Shown here: positions 1 to 14,658 of the stretch, in pieces
How positions within the stretch are numbered: the first letter of the stretch is position 1
Layout: each line of letters begins with the position of its first letter
Assembly (NCBI RefSeq): GCF_018691265.1
Contig: NW_024881282.1
Coordinates: forward strand, 50,413,122 to 50,477,121
Direction: 5' to 3'
Source of the DNA: Tyto alba
Taxonomy: Eukaryota; Chordata; Aves; Strigiformes; Tytonidae
Length of the DNA stretch: 64,000 nucleotides
The notes under the pieces: generated by a model
What the model saw: the letters and a program-made list of their open reading frames with translations, nothing else
Database searches by the model: none
Told to the model about the DNA's origin: nothing
Position numbers and translations under genes: made by a program

Positions 1-727
1 CAGCAGCGTGAAGTCACTACCTTTAATCTTTAGTCAAAGTTAAAACCTTGAAATAGGTTTATGAAGTTAGCACAACTGAGAATTAGTCAAGCTTGCTAGC
101 TTACCCAGCAAGAGCTTTCACTGTTAAATGCACAAATCATGCCAAAATCCATTAATCCTGCCAGGGAACGGCAGAAAGAAGCTCTGGTTGTTGATTTAAT
201 GATAATGAATTGAACAGGCTCTTAAGGCTACCTGCAGAGTTTTCTAAACTGTAAAACAAATAAAGTCAATTTTAAGAAACACATTTTTACAGAAGTATAT
301 GTAACAGTTTTCTTTGCCTTAAACACTATGTAGGAGAAGCAAGGTTTTAAAATACAATTCTACTTATCTTATTACACATTTAATGTGATTCTTTCTAATA
401 TTATCTATATAGAGTGTGATTATAAAACATATTTGGGGGATTTGCTATTTGGCAATCAAGAAATACAGAACTAGCTTGAAAATGTTAAAATACAAATTTT
501 AGTAATTAAAAAAAAGTTCTGATCAACATTGTGATGCTCTATGTCTCGTGTAAAGTCTCTGTGGCTACTGTAACAAACACACAGTGAGATGATTCATAGT
601 TACAAAGGTACATTTTCTTTAGTGCCCCAAGTGTACCATTTTTTACCTTTCGGAATTTTAGAAAAGAGAAACAGAAAACTGGAGAATGGTTTAAGTTTTT
701 AAGAAACACAAACATGTCTTCCTTTTG

Positions 728-746
728 TTTTTTTTTTTTTTTTTTT
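728..746. repeat. T19 homopolymer
   Basis: A run of 19 T in LGR5 intron 1. No target-site duplication or recognisable element body is attached. Confidence 0.9.
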
Positions 747-2929
747 CTGTAAAGTGATATATGAGATGATAACCTATTCAATGTGAATGCTGTATTTTTA
801 TCTGTTTTACTTGTTGAGCATTAGTTGGGGATGCAAAATTTGGCTTGATTTCCAAAGCATGCAATGGCAGATGGGAGGCAGAAAAGAATATTCCCTTTCT
901 GCATATGAATGAAGGTAAAAACAGCAAATATTTTTGAAATTGGCTGCTGCAATCACTTCTAACGATGATTTTTTTCTGTAATTGTATCATAATAGTGCCA
1001 CAGTGTCTAAAAGTATTAAATTATTCTTGTAGAAAGCTGTCAAGTATATACACACATGCCATAGTGCTCTCCACAGGTTTCATAATAACTATTAGTCTTG
1101 TTGCTAATAATTTGTTGAAGTTCTGCTCTGGATGATATATTTCATAGCTATTTCAGAGTAAGGTGGCATTATCAACTGTAAGCTTGTATCTGGTGAGTCT
1201 TTTTTCCCTCTCTTAAACATGGTTTTGTGTGGTCTATAGGCTAAGTATATATGTATCTTTGGTGAAGTTTGCCATTAAGCAGACAAAACATTTTGCCAGT
1301 GGGTACTTCGATACGGAGTGGAGGGGATATTTTTTTCCCATTTTGGAAAAGCTTTTTACATAGTGATTATATCGAATTTATTTGGTGTATAAACTTCATA
1401 TTTATTTGACTCACAAATTCAAGAACTGCTTTGTGTGATTATTTTTACAGAGCTATGCCTGGGTAAAAAATTTTCTCTCAGTTGACTACTAAATTGAACC
1501 ACTGTAATGAACTCAAGCTCTCTGAGACTGTTGACCTGCTCAGTTCTGCTGAATTCTGGACTCATCTGGAATAGTCTGAAGAATTTATATTGTGCCTACT
1601 ATAAGCACCTCAAATGGAATTTTTACAATATACCATGTTTATCAACTATACCAAATTAATCTAGGCAAAAGACTTTTGCTAATGAGCACATGACTACAGC
1701 TAAATCAAAGATAAGAAAATCCCATCCCTATGGTTTTCTGTATGCTCTTTTTTGCATTGGAAACGGTAATGGTACAAGGCTACTTGAAAAGTTCTCCAGT
1801 CCCCTTCAGTTGCTCACTGAACTCCCAGTCAGTTGTCCCTGTCCTTACAGCTTTGCTGGTTTGGCTGTTTCTATGACTACACCCTACAACAGATCAGTGA
1901 AATGAGACATATATTTTTCAAAGATCAGAAATGTGTTTCTTTTAAAACTGGATTATTTCACAGATCTGGTTAGGAGCACAGCCCAATAAAGAGCTGAGTC
2001 AGCACAGCTGAAAGAGATGAAGCCTAGAGCAGGAGGGTGGGAACAACTGGCTTCGAAGCGGGGAAAGCCAACATGAACATCTTAAACTGTCTCTGTTGCA
2101 GAGAGACTCTTAATATGGAAGCACATTTTTTCTGAGTCTCATATTCCAACTCCAATCTTCCAGAAAATTCTGAGCACTATCTTCTTCCAATTCTGTGAAT
2201 TCAAAAACTTAACTAGCAAAGACAAGCAGTTTCTACTCAAGGAATTCAGCTGCAGAAAGCAACTTCTTTTCCCACTGCCCTGCCCTGCTGAGTGAAATCA
2301 GCAATTGTGCTTGAGCCGAGTGTCAGGAGTCAGTACACACACTGGCACATTGGAAGTTCACTTTTGGTGGTCTACCTCTCTTAGTTTTGTTTCACAGATC
2401 TAGCAAGTCCTAAATATGTTTCCTTTCACAGCTTGGAGAAAAAGTCCATTTTGGTTTCTTATGTTTTTGTATGAGGAGATTTTGCGCTGACAGGACCAGA
2501 AAAGAAAGTGTATAGATAAAACATATCAGCAAATAAAGCATATAAATCAAGCTTTTCCTGCCCTCTTCCTCACCTTTTTCACTAAACCACCAATGTTACA
2601 AGATTTCATGACTTACCCTCAAGTACAGTCTTTGGACCAAACCCATGCTGCCCACTACACCCTCATTCTGTTGTTCTTTTAGGCACAGTAATTATAGCAA
2701 AGAACAAAACTGGCTCTCAAGGTTGGCTTCTGCAATGGCACTGATTTTTGATTATTCTGTATTTTTTTTATTGTGGTAAGCCAAGAATTGGGAAAAAAAA
2801 AATGTATTCTCTGAACATTCACTATTTAAGAACTCTAATTTAAAGGAATTTTTAAAAAAATTACCGTAAGAGCATAATAAAAAATGGTTGACTGTTTAGT
2901 TTAAAGAGAAGATTAATACAATCATTAGT

Positions 2930-2990
2930 CTATACATCTCCTCTTCAAAATGAGACTATAGACTATACATATCTCCTTTTCAAAATGAGA
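2930..2990. repeat. 33 bp tandem duplication
   Basis: A segment starting CTATACATCTCC and ending CAAAATGAGA (2930-2955) recurs at 2963-2990 as a slightly diverged copy with a two-base insertion. The period is 33 bp. It is a simple local duplication inside intron 1. Confidence 0.8.
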
Positions 2991-3651
2991 AAAAATCCTC
3001 TTCATAATAAAGAGATTCCTGTAATAATAAAGATATCAATATTTAACACTTTAGAAAGTACTCTTATTTGTATTTGTGAAAACTGTTGTCTTGAGGCAGC
3101 TGAAATTAGTTTTTTGACAGCATTTACAAAGGATTAGAGTGCTCTCGGGAATAAGAATATTTGGAAGTATATTAAAATACCATGGAACACAGGGATTTGT
3201 TTTCACTTATAAGGCAGCAGTTAGATATCTTCCAAAGCAGCTAGGTGTGGTTGCTGCTAGAATGAGATATATACTTAATCACCTTGGTCTAATCCTTTTG
3301 CAATCTTTTATTTTGCCCTTCAGAGTACAGGTTGCCTAATAATTAAACTCTGATGTTCCCCACTTTAATTGCTTTATAATTTGTAGACTCCAATAATTTG
3401 ATTCTATTTTATCAGATCTTACACAGTTCACTGTGATAACATGACCACTCAATGTTCAGATTTATTTGACAATAACTACTTCCACAAAGAGGACGGACCT
3501 AGCAACATGACAGAAATTGAGTCAGTGATTTGAGGATCACATTTAGACAGATGTCTTATTCTCTGCTTGTACACTTGCAGTCATATTCTTGCTGTTAATC
3601 AATGTATCTGTATAAGTTTGCAGATTTCCAAGGTGACTTTCAGGCACATTC

Positions 3652-3707
3652 AAATTATATAGCGTATAAAATTTAATATAAATTATATAGCATATAAAAA
3701 CTAATGT
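3652..3707. repeat. 28 bp AT-rich tandem duplication
   Basis: Two adjacent 28 bp units (3652-3679 and 3680-3707), each starting AAATTATATAGC and differing at a handful of positions. Local duplication in intron 1. Confidence 0.8.
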
Positions 3708-6700
3708 AAAAATATTCCAAGTCCCAAATATTTGCCTGAACCTCTTTCCCAGCCTGTATACAGGCACATACAATACCTGTATGTATTTTACCAACTGCAA
3801 TTTAGAAAATAATCTTTCTTCATCTTATCGGTTAATGTCTTAAAAAGTAAGTGATGTAATTCAGATTCAATAGCTAGAAAAATCTTATGAAAAACCTCTT
3901 CCTAGATCTGGAATAGTAAGCTGAGAAGCTTGAAAAAGCTTTGCTTTCCAGTGTATGGCATCTCTTTCCTACTTTAATAGCTTAAAGATGGTAAGGATAG
4001 AGGTCTTAAAAGCTGTATAGGCACATAAAGATGCAGATAGCAAGCACAGACTTATGAGGAAGGGACCAGGCACTGAGTAGATGATATGGAGGTAATAGTC
4101 CCTGCAGTTGATTGCCTGATGTCACACCATGACCTGTGTTTCCTTCCAAACACAAAACAGTTAGGTCTACAGCTGTATGAAACTGCCAAACTCCCATGAA
4201 CATAGGTTACCTTGCTATCCAAGGAAAAATTTAATGTGTAACAGAACTTGAAAAGTATTTCCACTTTGACAGAATGAAAGATTCAGATACTGAGAAAAAA
4301 TACACTAGTTTCTTTAAGGGTAGGACTTAATAAGTGTATGGAAGTTCTGCACAATACAGAAGCACTGCAGCTGAAATCATCAGCCTGAAGATGCACACAT
4401 TTGCATTAGCCTGCACTTGTTCATGTCTCCAGAAAACATGACACATATAATAAATCACATCATTTTACCAGAGACCTTTACCTACAACGAGCAAAGCTTG
4501 TAGTTATATTGTCAGGTCTTCTACATGTAAAAGTTTAAGAACATAGATATAAATTTTTTAAGATCCAAGAAAATACAATGATTTCAACTACTGAACTAAA
4601 CTGATAGCTCTGACAGATCCTCATAAGTTTTAACAGAACTACAAACAGTCCTTCAGTGACCCAGCTGTGGATCAGCCCGAATGGGGCTCACTTGCTTCTA
4701 AGTAGCCCTCTCAGGACAAGGCAATGGTATATGGCAAACTTCCTCAGAAGCCAGAGAAAGACATTTTACATTCTCTGCTTGACAATTATGACTAGGGGAA
4801 CAGTTCCCAGGATATCTATGAGGTTTTCTAAGGAGCAGCCTTAGGCTTTTCTACTTTCATTGTGAGCTGTGTTGTTGTCCTAAGTAACCTACAAAGGAAA
4901 ATATTTTAAAATGGCAAAAGGTACCTCTAGCCACCCCTGCCAGGCCTGAATTTTAGAAGCAGCATAAACTATACTCCAATATCCCTTACTGATTTCTTCT
5001 TAATTAGTATCATTCAAAGTCAACTGCATCGGGCTCTTTGTGAAATACGGAAGGATTAGCATGAGGTACAGAACTGGTAGTAAAATCAACCTTTTATTAA
5101 TTTTAATATCACTCAGCTTTTTGTATATACTTACATGGTGACACCTCAAACTTGTTTCTCTACAGGGGGAAGTTATTTATTTGTTTATCTTTATAGAGTA
5201 AATTGCAGGTCTATTTCATGTCGTATGTTTGAAGACATTATTCCATGGTCTAAGGTGTATTTCATTTGTCTAGTTTGAATTTTTATCCATCAATATTGAG
5301 TCTTATGTTATTATGTTAATACTCACTATATGATGTTAATGCAATCTGTTCTCCAAGTACTTTACAACAATTTTTAAATTAGTTTATGTTCTCATGCCAG
5401 CAGAAAACCTAGCCATCATCTTGCCTATCAGAACATTTAATTTTGTCTTTTTACTAAATCTAGCAGAGACAATCCTGTCAACAAGATTACTATGAATATG
5501 AGAGAAATAAAAAAATATTAATAGGAAATAAACCACTTGATTTTACATGAGCTGCATTATCTGATGACGACGTAAAAGGAAAGACAGATATCTGTATGTT
5601 GTTGAGGTTTTTTTCTCCACAGTTAAAACCCTGTGCACTACCAAGCTCTGTGCACAGTTACTTCCTTATATGTGCCCTGACACATGACAAAATATTCAAA
5701 ACCTGTCTTTTTTAACTAGAAGTGAGAAACACACATATATTACATCATTAAAATACTTAAGAAAGATATGCTCTGAAGTGGTACTGAAGATTCATCTTAG
5801 TATGCAACTTCAAAGCCTCCATCTCATACTGTGACTACTGAGAAATTCCACCTCAGATTTTATTTTGGTCAATAATGGTGGGTAAAGAAAAATTTCAAGT
5901 TCCCTTTGTTCTGTGTCATCCTTCCCACCTGCCCCAGGATTTTTCTTTCAGGTCAGCTTGCACAGTCTTGAGTCATGCGTTCCCAAAGTGCACCCAAGGT
6001 CACAGCAGTAGCAGCAGGCCTGCTCTAACTGCACCCAAGTGGGCTGACTCAGGCGTTTGCCCATCACACTGTTTGAAGACCTCAGTTTGCCTAATAAGCC
6101 AGGAGCTGCTCCATGAGTCAAACAGCATACACATATACTAGTTGCTTTGTCAACTCCGTAGAGCCATCTTCTAAAGAGCTGCATTGGCGAGTACTGGTCC
6201 AAGGCATTTCATTGTGAACAGACTTGATAGGACAGAGGAACACACAGATTAACAGCTAAACCTGCTGATAAATGTTAGATAACCAAATGTTTTAATTGTT
6301 AGAATTGTTTCTGATAAATAACATCATTTTACAGGTAGAGAAGGCTTATTTCATGTGTAACTTTTTTTGCTATTACAGGTAGACATGTATTTCATTTATC
6401 TTTAATGCTAGCAGTAATACTACTGACTGAAAGAATATAGCCATAATGATTTGCTACTAAGCTGTATTTTTTAATTCCTTCATGTCTTTCTGTTTTTATT
6501 ATCCTGTGGCTAGGACATACATCCATTTCCCAAACTCATATCGTTACATGATGATACACAGAATGCTTATTTTCATTTGGTCTAATCTTGATCAGTACAT
6601 TTTTATTAAACAACCACCTTAATGCTGCCTTACAAAAGCTGTGAGCACTTTAATGGAAGCTCTCCATGCTGAGATAATCAAAACCACTAATGAATGTAAT

Positions 6701-9224
6701 TTACAAATAATTACTATTATTGTGTACTTAGGTAATTATTTATTCACAAATATGAAAAACAAATCTGATTGTGTACTCAACATATGGTGATATTTGGATA
6801 TAGAGCAAGTAATTTCCCTTAGATTAGACTCAACATGACCCAACAGAACCCTCTGTGACACACCAGGAGCTCAATCCATATATTTAAAAGGAGTTTCAGT
6901 TCTAGCTTCATTGGGAACCCAATTGGCACATAATTAGTTTTCACAAACCCTTCTCAGAAGAGATTAAACTAGTAGCATGTTGAGAGCATGCAGCATTTCT
7001 CCATATACTTCCCACACAGAGATACAACACTGTAAATAATACCATTCAGTGAATCTGGGTATTACAAATTCCTTGTGAAACCTGATGCTCTTACAGTACT
7101 GCTCTATGGTCAGACAGGCAGGAACATAGAGCTACATGACTCCATGATGCTCTATCCATGATTGATGATAAATGTAGAAAACAGACGACATCTGGCTTCA
7201 GGTTTATGGGACTCTTCACAGATTGACTGGAGAGAGCCACTGAAGGCAGAACAGCTGAGGTACCAATCTGTACAGAAATGTGATTTTGATAACACTATTT
7301 GGTGTGACAGTTCTTTCTGTCTATGATAAATGGAATGAATGTATCACAGCGCTGTGTAAACATCCTCCAAAAAAATCTGTTGCTCTCTTCACTGAATGCT
7401 ATCAACAACAACAAAAAGACTGAAAAATTAAAGAAAATCCCTCCTTCCTCAAAACTGCTGGGAAGTCTGTACAGTTGACTACAATCCCTGCCTGACATGA
7501 CACGACATGACACGACTCTCCTGCCAGAGTCTATATCCTGACAAAAATAATGATCACTTGGCTGTACACTTAGTATCTTTTTTACTGAACAAAATTTTGA
7601 CATTTATTTCAGAAAGGCAGACACCATGCACATTAATGACATATTAGAAGCTCTTCTGTCAAGAGTTGGCACATTAAAACTGAAGTGAATGCTTCATTTT
7701 AATTATATTAATGCTTTTCCAAAATCTTCAAATTTTTCAAGTTAAGTTTATTTTAGCAGTACCAATTCCACACAGTCAAGTTAGTTCCATTAGTATAAGC
7801 AGAGCAAAAACTACCTGAACTCTTTCTTGGCATAAGTGTATTGAATTACACAAATGGAGTGACATGAAGAGATGAATCTGGCACTGGGTCTTTTTTCTCC
7901 ATTCCCTATAATCATTTATTTTAAATATTCCATCCAAATAACTGAAGAAATACTTCTGCTACAGTATTCTTCCACATATATCTGATTCTACACAATGTTT
8001 TTTTCTATTCCAGATGAAAGTTTTTTGCCTTATCAGTATTCAGTAAGCATTTGTTTTATTCCAAAAACATGTGCTTCAAGATTTAAAGAATGTGTTCAGC
8101 TATGTTCCATACTGCCTCTGGCCTTCAAGCAGATAGGATGTTCCAAGATGCTTGTCCTGCCCTTTCTTCTCACATCTTCTGTCTTGGCCAGACAGAAGTT
8201 CTGGCACTTGGCAGTTCACACTACATATGTACAGACAACAGGTAGGAGGCAAAGTGAAGCCTCCATATGCTAAAGAATTTACAGGCTTTCCAGATGTTAT
8301 CTCAGATCATGAGCTTTCACATTGTCCCTCTTCAGTGCTAGGCCTAAATAACACCATGTGAACCCCTTATTCTGCTACTAATTACTCTTCCACAGTGCCC
8401 CGCACTCAATTTTTAAAAACACCCAGCATCAGTACTGCAAACCCTTACTCTTTAGCCCACCACAACTATATACCTAGGTGTTATCTCCACTAGAGCCAGT
8501 TAGTAACAAATGTTTCTGGTAACTATGCCAAGGTAACTGTACCCTACAAAGTCTTATTGCAGACACGAAGTGCAAATGTAAACTGTGATTTGTATTTCTG
8601 CCACTTCTCCTAAAGGTTTAAAATTGGTTGAGCTGCCTGATGAGAGACACATTTTGCTACTCTATAGCACTGATATGGACAGATTCCCAAACTATCTGCT
8701 GTCTGTTAATCTCCCTGAAATTCTGTGTGCCTGTTGCAGGTTAAAGTCAACATAGTGAGGCTTTATGCAGGGATACTGTAGGACTGGAATTTACTCCGAG
8801 ACACTTATCAGGTTACAAGGTTGAACCTGCACTTCTTTTGGCCCTCTTCCAAATCCTTGTCTTTGCACAACATCAGCAAGACAGCAGGCAATACTTCCAT
8901 ATTGCACCAAGCATATGGATCCTGTATGTTCTTGTCAGCAGGTCAAATATTGCTTTCAGACACCTGCATAGACTTCACTTCTTCCAATAAGAATCTTATA
9001 TATCACAGAGTTCAGCCCACATAGACATCCACGAGCAAAACTGAAAGGCAAACATACATACTTATGAAAAGAAATCCTTTAGGATTTCACCTTATTTTAC
9101 CATGTCATACTCCTAATTGGCACCTCATTAAGTGTTTTTAATCTACAGATTTTCAGCATTTATCAGCCACTACCAAATGAGTCAAACTCAGATGTAGGTA
9201 GTTGTCCCAGACATCCCACATATA

Positions 9225-9345
9225 GAGTAAGGCTACAGAAAGGTTATATGATTTGCTTAAATTTGTAAACTACTTTGTTAATGTATCCAGGAGCAGAACT
9301 CAAAGGCTTCACCATCTGAATCCCAGCTATAGCTATCCAATCATA
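9225..9345 (-). repeat. MIR-type SINE relic
   Basis: Read on the plus strand, the order of motifs (GAAAGGTTATATGATTTGCT, then a gap, then GGAGCAGAACTCAAAGG and CTGAATCCCAG) follows the reverse complement of the MIR SINE core as I remember it, in which an AGAGGTTAAGTGACTTGCCC block precedes a GCAGAGC...GATTCGAACCC block. It is strongly diverged, as expected for an insertion predating the amniote radiation. Call by eye only. Confidence 0.5.
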
Positions 9346-10603
9346 CTTCCTATTCCCAGAAGCAGTTCTTGCCCTTTCCTCATGCTTCCAAAATGGAAAG
9401 AACTGTGAACTGGGCTGTTTAAAAAACTTTGGTTTCTATGCCTTTATAAGGATGATTCTCATTTCTGGACAGTGGTCTGCCCTCCACCACAAACATAACT
9501 GCAACCTCATCATGTGTGAGACCAACAGGAGAAAGATTTAATTTCTGAGGCAGCCTCCATGCCAAACTGATCAAGGATCAAGCCCAAAGGCAACTTACTC
9601 ATCAAGGTGGTTCAGAACAGGTAACTTTCAGTGATGGGTGAGAGAGAGCTTTGTCTTATCTTACTTGCATCCTTTGCCAGCTATGACCTACTTCTCCCCT
9701 CAGGGTACACAGAGACTCATTTACAAACTCAGTGAATGCCAAATCAGTGCAGTTACACTTCCCTTAATGCTGACATCATCTCACATCTGTTCTCTCATTC
9801 ACTTAGACTAGCATTTATATTATCACTGGATCCACAAGACATGGTATAACTGGCATTGTAAGATGCCTACTGCTGCAGAACCAAGGTCTAGGAAAGTTTT
9901 ATTTCTGTGCAATACCAGTGTGTAACCATTCCATCCTCAAGCAAAGCAGACTGAAGTGTTTGGCAAAAGAACTAACAGCAAAAAACCTAAAGAAAATTGA
10001 GAAGTATTAGTATTGAACACCAGCTTTACTCTTCTATCTACTATCTTCCCTTCATAAATATCAGCATCAAATTATTGTACACTTTTCATGGGAAAAGTTG
10101 TATGACAAGCACAAAAAAAAAATCATATGACTTAAAGGGTTAAGTTTTTACACAGTCATTATACAAATTTTGTACTGTTTGTACTGCTTTAGGCTGATAT
10201 ATTTTTAATTTGCCCAGAGCCTATCTTTACACACACATCTCCACACACACATTATCATATCTCCTGTAGAAAAAGATTATACTTTTATACAATAATGCAA
10301 AATATATTAGCATTTTTTTATCAAAAACATGTCCTTAAAATTACTTCATTACAACTACGTAAATTAATACTGCTGAAAGACAGTGCGTTCCAGATTAAAC
10401 TAAATATTCATTTTACATAAGATTTTGGAAAGTTTTTAAAGAAAGGCTTTTAAATGATTTATGATATACATAATGCTTTAGGCTGTGTAATGAGGCAGTG
10501 TAGCAGAACATCTTAGTGAAACTATTACACACAAATGATATCTGGGGATGGGGACGACTGTTTTTGAATTATTCAAGGCCTTGAGCTGACAAACATTTGC
10601 ACA

Positions 10604-10676
10604 TGTGATTTCAGTGGAACCATTCCTGACACTAAAATTAAGTATCTGGATAAGTATTTGCAGGACTGGAGCCAAA
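10604..10676 (+). repeat. Old amniote interspersed repeat fragment
   Basis: The stretch from GATTTCAGTGGAACCATTCC through AAATTAAGTATCTGGATAAG to TTTGCAGGACTGGAGCC follows a repeat pattern I remember as widespread in turtles, crocodilians and birds (a TTCAATGGGACTACTC block, a TTAAG-rich middle, then GCAGGATCGGGGCC). I cannot give its family name with confidence. It explains part of the long minus-strand ORF over this region. Confidence 0.45.
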
Positions 10677-13600
10677 TCATACAATTGGGACCAAACTAAG
10701 AGCCCATTTGTTACCAATAAAATCTTAATTGGGAGTGGCTGATTATTATAGTTATCATTGTGGGGTAACACTACACTTCGGAATAATTGTTTTTTGCAGC
10801 AGTGACTAGCCATGAAAATAACACTTGTCCTTTCTGGGATGGACCTTAGTGCTGTGGCCACCTCCACCAAAACCCAAAGCTCATAGTTAAAAATTAGTAA
10901 AACACAGCAAAATAACGGAACTGGAAGATGATACAGAATGTGCTGTCTGAGCAAAAGCCTCATCAAGGTGGCGACATACTGTACCAGTTCCTGGGGATCT
11001 GCACTGCTATCCCATTTCATTCCTGCTTGGAGTTCCAGGTATTGCTGGTGCCTAGCATTATACTAGCTGGCTTGTGCTCTCTCAGCCTGAGTGATCACAT
11101 CTCTGAGCAGCAGCTTAGAGGGGTCTTTTTCATCTGAATGGCAAAGACATTCCAGGATGGTATTTCTATTTGGGTGCTGCTTCTTTAATAGTTATTCCAA
11201 AGTCTCTAATTCAAAAATACCAAGCTGTTTTCCACAGGCTTTTAGAAAAAAAGCGTGCAACTTGGGACTAAAAACAGGGGTACCATACTGTCATATATGG
11301 TCAAAGCTGTCCTAGTTTTGTGCATTTTCAACCTCGATTCCAAGAGAGAGAAGAGGGTAGCACTCCTTCAACAAGTCACAGTAATGTAATTTCAGGCCCT
11401 ACCCCTCCCCAACTTCATTTATTTCATTTATAATTCTCCAGGCATTGAATTTCTCACATCTGATCAGTCAAATTGTACAGAAGTTTCTCAGGTCTTCTCA
11501 GCAAGCAGTACAGAACATGTAGCATAAGGATTTGCCACATGAATTGCTAAATATCTGAGGAGTAAGCATGTTTTGATCACATCTCATTCTTTTTAAAGAT
11601 GTTAGGGTATTTTCTTCTAACTGAAGTCTAAAGCTGTTTTGCTATGTCAAAACCACCACATCATGTTCTGCCATCAATCAGTTTACTTAGAGCCAAGGGA
11701 ACCACACCTTATTTACCATGATTTTTACTGGGAAAAGAATCAGATCTGCTGGACAGTTCAAGGAAGGACGTCAGGGAAAATACCATAAAATTGTATTAAT
11801 CAAGACCATTTAAATAACCAACAGAGAACTGAGAATGCAGTGCATGCAGATGAAATATTATCTTGGCCAACTAACAGAATAAAAGAAAGGTCTGGACTGC
11901 TGCAAAATTGGTAGCAATTTTAAGCACTTGAAAGACAAATGACATCAGAGAAAAGACTGGCTTAACAAGGGAGCACTTGAGGAAAGTCTAATCTCCACTG
12001 GCATGCTGACTGGGAAGGTCAGCCCAGTGCATGCGTTCTCAGCTGGAGTCAGGCTCCCTCTGCCCAGCCAATTGTCCCATGCACTTCAGATACCAAACCA
12101 AATTGAAGGTGCCTTCACCCTGCCAGCTCCTTATAGTCTACCAGCTTAAAGACAGCTTCCTTTTCCCTGTCAATTTATGCAGCATTTCCACAGAGCAAAT
12201 GCTACAAAGGAGAGAAAGAGTGTGTGATTGCCTTTTTTTCCCCCTTCTGAGCAGCACAAGGCTCTTTAGGAAGCAGTGTAAAGAGCTATTTTTAGCACTG
12301 AATTCTCAAGTGGGAAGACTGACGTTCTGTTCTTAAATAATTTTTAATACAAATTTTTCACAAAGAAACTAACTTTGAGCTGACGTACTATTATTTTGAA
12401 ATTCAAACCAAAACTCTTGAAAACTGGCAAACATGAACTTTACGTCGTTTGTTACTTCTTCAGTTTTTAGGTACCTCTAATTTATCTATGCATACATTTT
12501 ACCTTTGCATACCTACTATTGCCATGAGTAGAGAGGAAATGCTCTGTTTTCTTTTCAAATGGGTGATTTAACACTAAATTCTAAATCCAGAAGCTGGATT
12601 CACCTTCATCCTCAACTGGAACAAGGCTCAGATTATTAACTGAAACCACATGGTGATCATTTAATTTATTTCAACTAGAAAGGCACAAAAATGGTTTATA
12701 AAGTTTGTAGCTGTGCGAAGAAGCACTTTCTAAGAAAAGGCAGACATTTTATTAACTACCTAACACCTAAATCTTGTCAAGGGATCTGGAAGTTGTAAGA
12801 GGCTTTATAAAGCTCAGTTCTTCATAGGAAGATACACTGCTGTTTGATCTCTTTGAAAAACTATGGCCATTCCCAAGATACCTTAGACAAAGACGCAGAC
12901 AAGACCCACGTTTGCACTGTGAGATCAGAATAACTAAAACAGTGCAAATTTACCCCAAAGGGTTGGTCCTAATGGCTTTGGGTACTCCTGACACAGGAAC
13001 AACTATGTTTCTTATTTCAGAAGTGTAGTTAATTTCTGGGAATATACTTTTTAACCTTCAAGAAGCAAATACTTTTTTCCTCCCAAATATTTTGTAGCGT
13101 TTTTTTTGTTTGGTTGGTTTTTTTCTGTTTAGTAGTCTTAAACACTTTTAGATACCCTACTGACTGATACCCTATATTTCATATACCCTATATACCTTTT
13201 GACTGTGCTCTACAGGAATATTTATCATCAAATACAAAATTATGGCAATGCATGAAGTAGAAGGTCAAAATTGATTAGTAGACCAATATGTTAGGAACCT
13301 TATAATATGCACTGATTTCTTCTTCACAGGTTTTACTGCAATACTATCAGTGTTATCATAGTTTTTAAAAATAATTTTTTCTTAATTATTTCTACGAAGA
13401 ACTAAAATTACATGAGTGTTTCTCAAATGTTACTATGCATATTTACAATGTACTCAAAATTAAACTATTTTAATGCAAATAATACATATCCCAAAATAAC
13501 TCATTAAGTAAACTCTAAGGTAAAAGGCAACATACATATGCTGCAATATTTATACTTTTATGCATGCATGTCTATGTCAATCTAAGATGGTAACATTATG

Positions 13601-13867
13601 AAAACATTCTACTTAATATTCCACTTAACATATTCCATGAAGCTTATCACCATCAATATTATCAACATCTAAACTGTTAGACAGCCCCAACATTTATAAT
13701 AAATTTACTTCTCTGTGCTATCCAGGCACATAACAGACACCTTCAAAATCTTCAAGAGCTATCTTCCATACTAACATCACATTGAGATCCACCATACTAA
13801 ATATTCTTGAACAAGAGTTGCCAGATTTTGCACTATTTTTTAATGACTAATTATTTAGAAGTAGGGC

Positions 13868-14034
13868 GAGCCTGTGGTTAAAGAATTGAGTTAGGATGAG
13901 GCATTCTGTCTTTAATTACTGGCTTTGTCATAAACTTTAACTTTGAGCAAATCCTTCTTTGCCTCAGTTTTCCACATTACAGTAAATGGTAACAATATTT
14001 CACTAACTCGGGGGCTTGATTTGAGAATTAATGA
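13868..14034 (+). repeat. MIR-type SINE, nearly full length
   Basis: The element shows the MIR layout in order: TGTGGTTAAAGA near the 5' end, ACTGGCTTTGTCATAAACTT, the central TTTGAGCAAATCC, the diagnostic TTTGCCTCAGTTTTCC (13960-13973), a diverged AGTAAATGG stretch and the tail GAGAATTAATGAGG. These match the MIR consensus blocks known from mammals. It sits in LGR5 intron 1, antisense to the gene. It is the clearest of three MIR-like copies here. Confidence 0.75.
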
Positions 14035-14583
14035 GGGTCCCATGTGCAAAAGACCTGTAGATCCTGGCTTCTTCTTTTCACTGTGTACTGATAGGAAAGT
14101 GACATGTTCTTAATTTGGAACAGAGACTCAGTGCTGCCCTTCATCAGCACATGGATTTCTCATTTATGTCAACAGGAATGGCATTAAATACACTGAATAG
14201 ATTATTTAGCCTAAAAGTAAATGAAGAAAAAGGAATGGAACGAAACTCCCAGATTCTCCTTGTCTGCTCTTAAAAAGTCTAACTGATCATGGCAGCAGAC
14301 ACATAATAATAAATAAAAAGACTTATAGTGGGAGGCAAGAATTGCTTCCTGGGAATGTAAATGAGAATGGAGAAATGTGTAGCAGGTTCATCTGTAGACT
14401 GCTCTGCTTAGAGCTACTACTTAGCTTTGCTTCAAGAGCACCATCATAAAAAAACATGCAAAATTCAGTCACCATAACTTATTATGCTCTGAGCACGTTT
14501 CTCCCAACAGAAACCAAACCTTAATGGCCTCGGCATTTCAACTTTTCACATAATTTCCAGTGCACACCAAGAAAACATTTAAC

Positions 14584-14658
14584 TTTTTTTTTTTTTTCTA
14601 TGTGAGTGTCCAGATAATATAAAAATAGCAGAAATTTAGAAAAAAAAAAAAAAAAAAA
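14584..14658. repeat. T14 and A19 runs, 42 bp apart
   Basis: T14 at 14584-14597 and A19 at 14640-14658 could pair as a hairpin stem. There is no recognisable element between them, so they are most likely independent homopolymer expansions in intron 1. Confidence 0.85.

Noticed and set aside
10478..11020. 180-codon minus-strand ORF in LGR5 intron 1
   Set aside because: No domain or signal recognised; part of it overlaps a fragment of an old interspersed repeat, and there are no splice or coding-composition signs. Probably a chance ORF.
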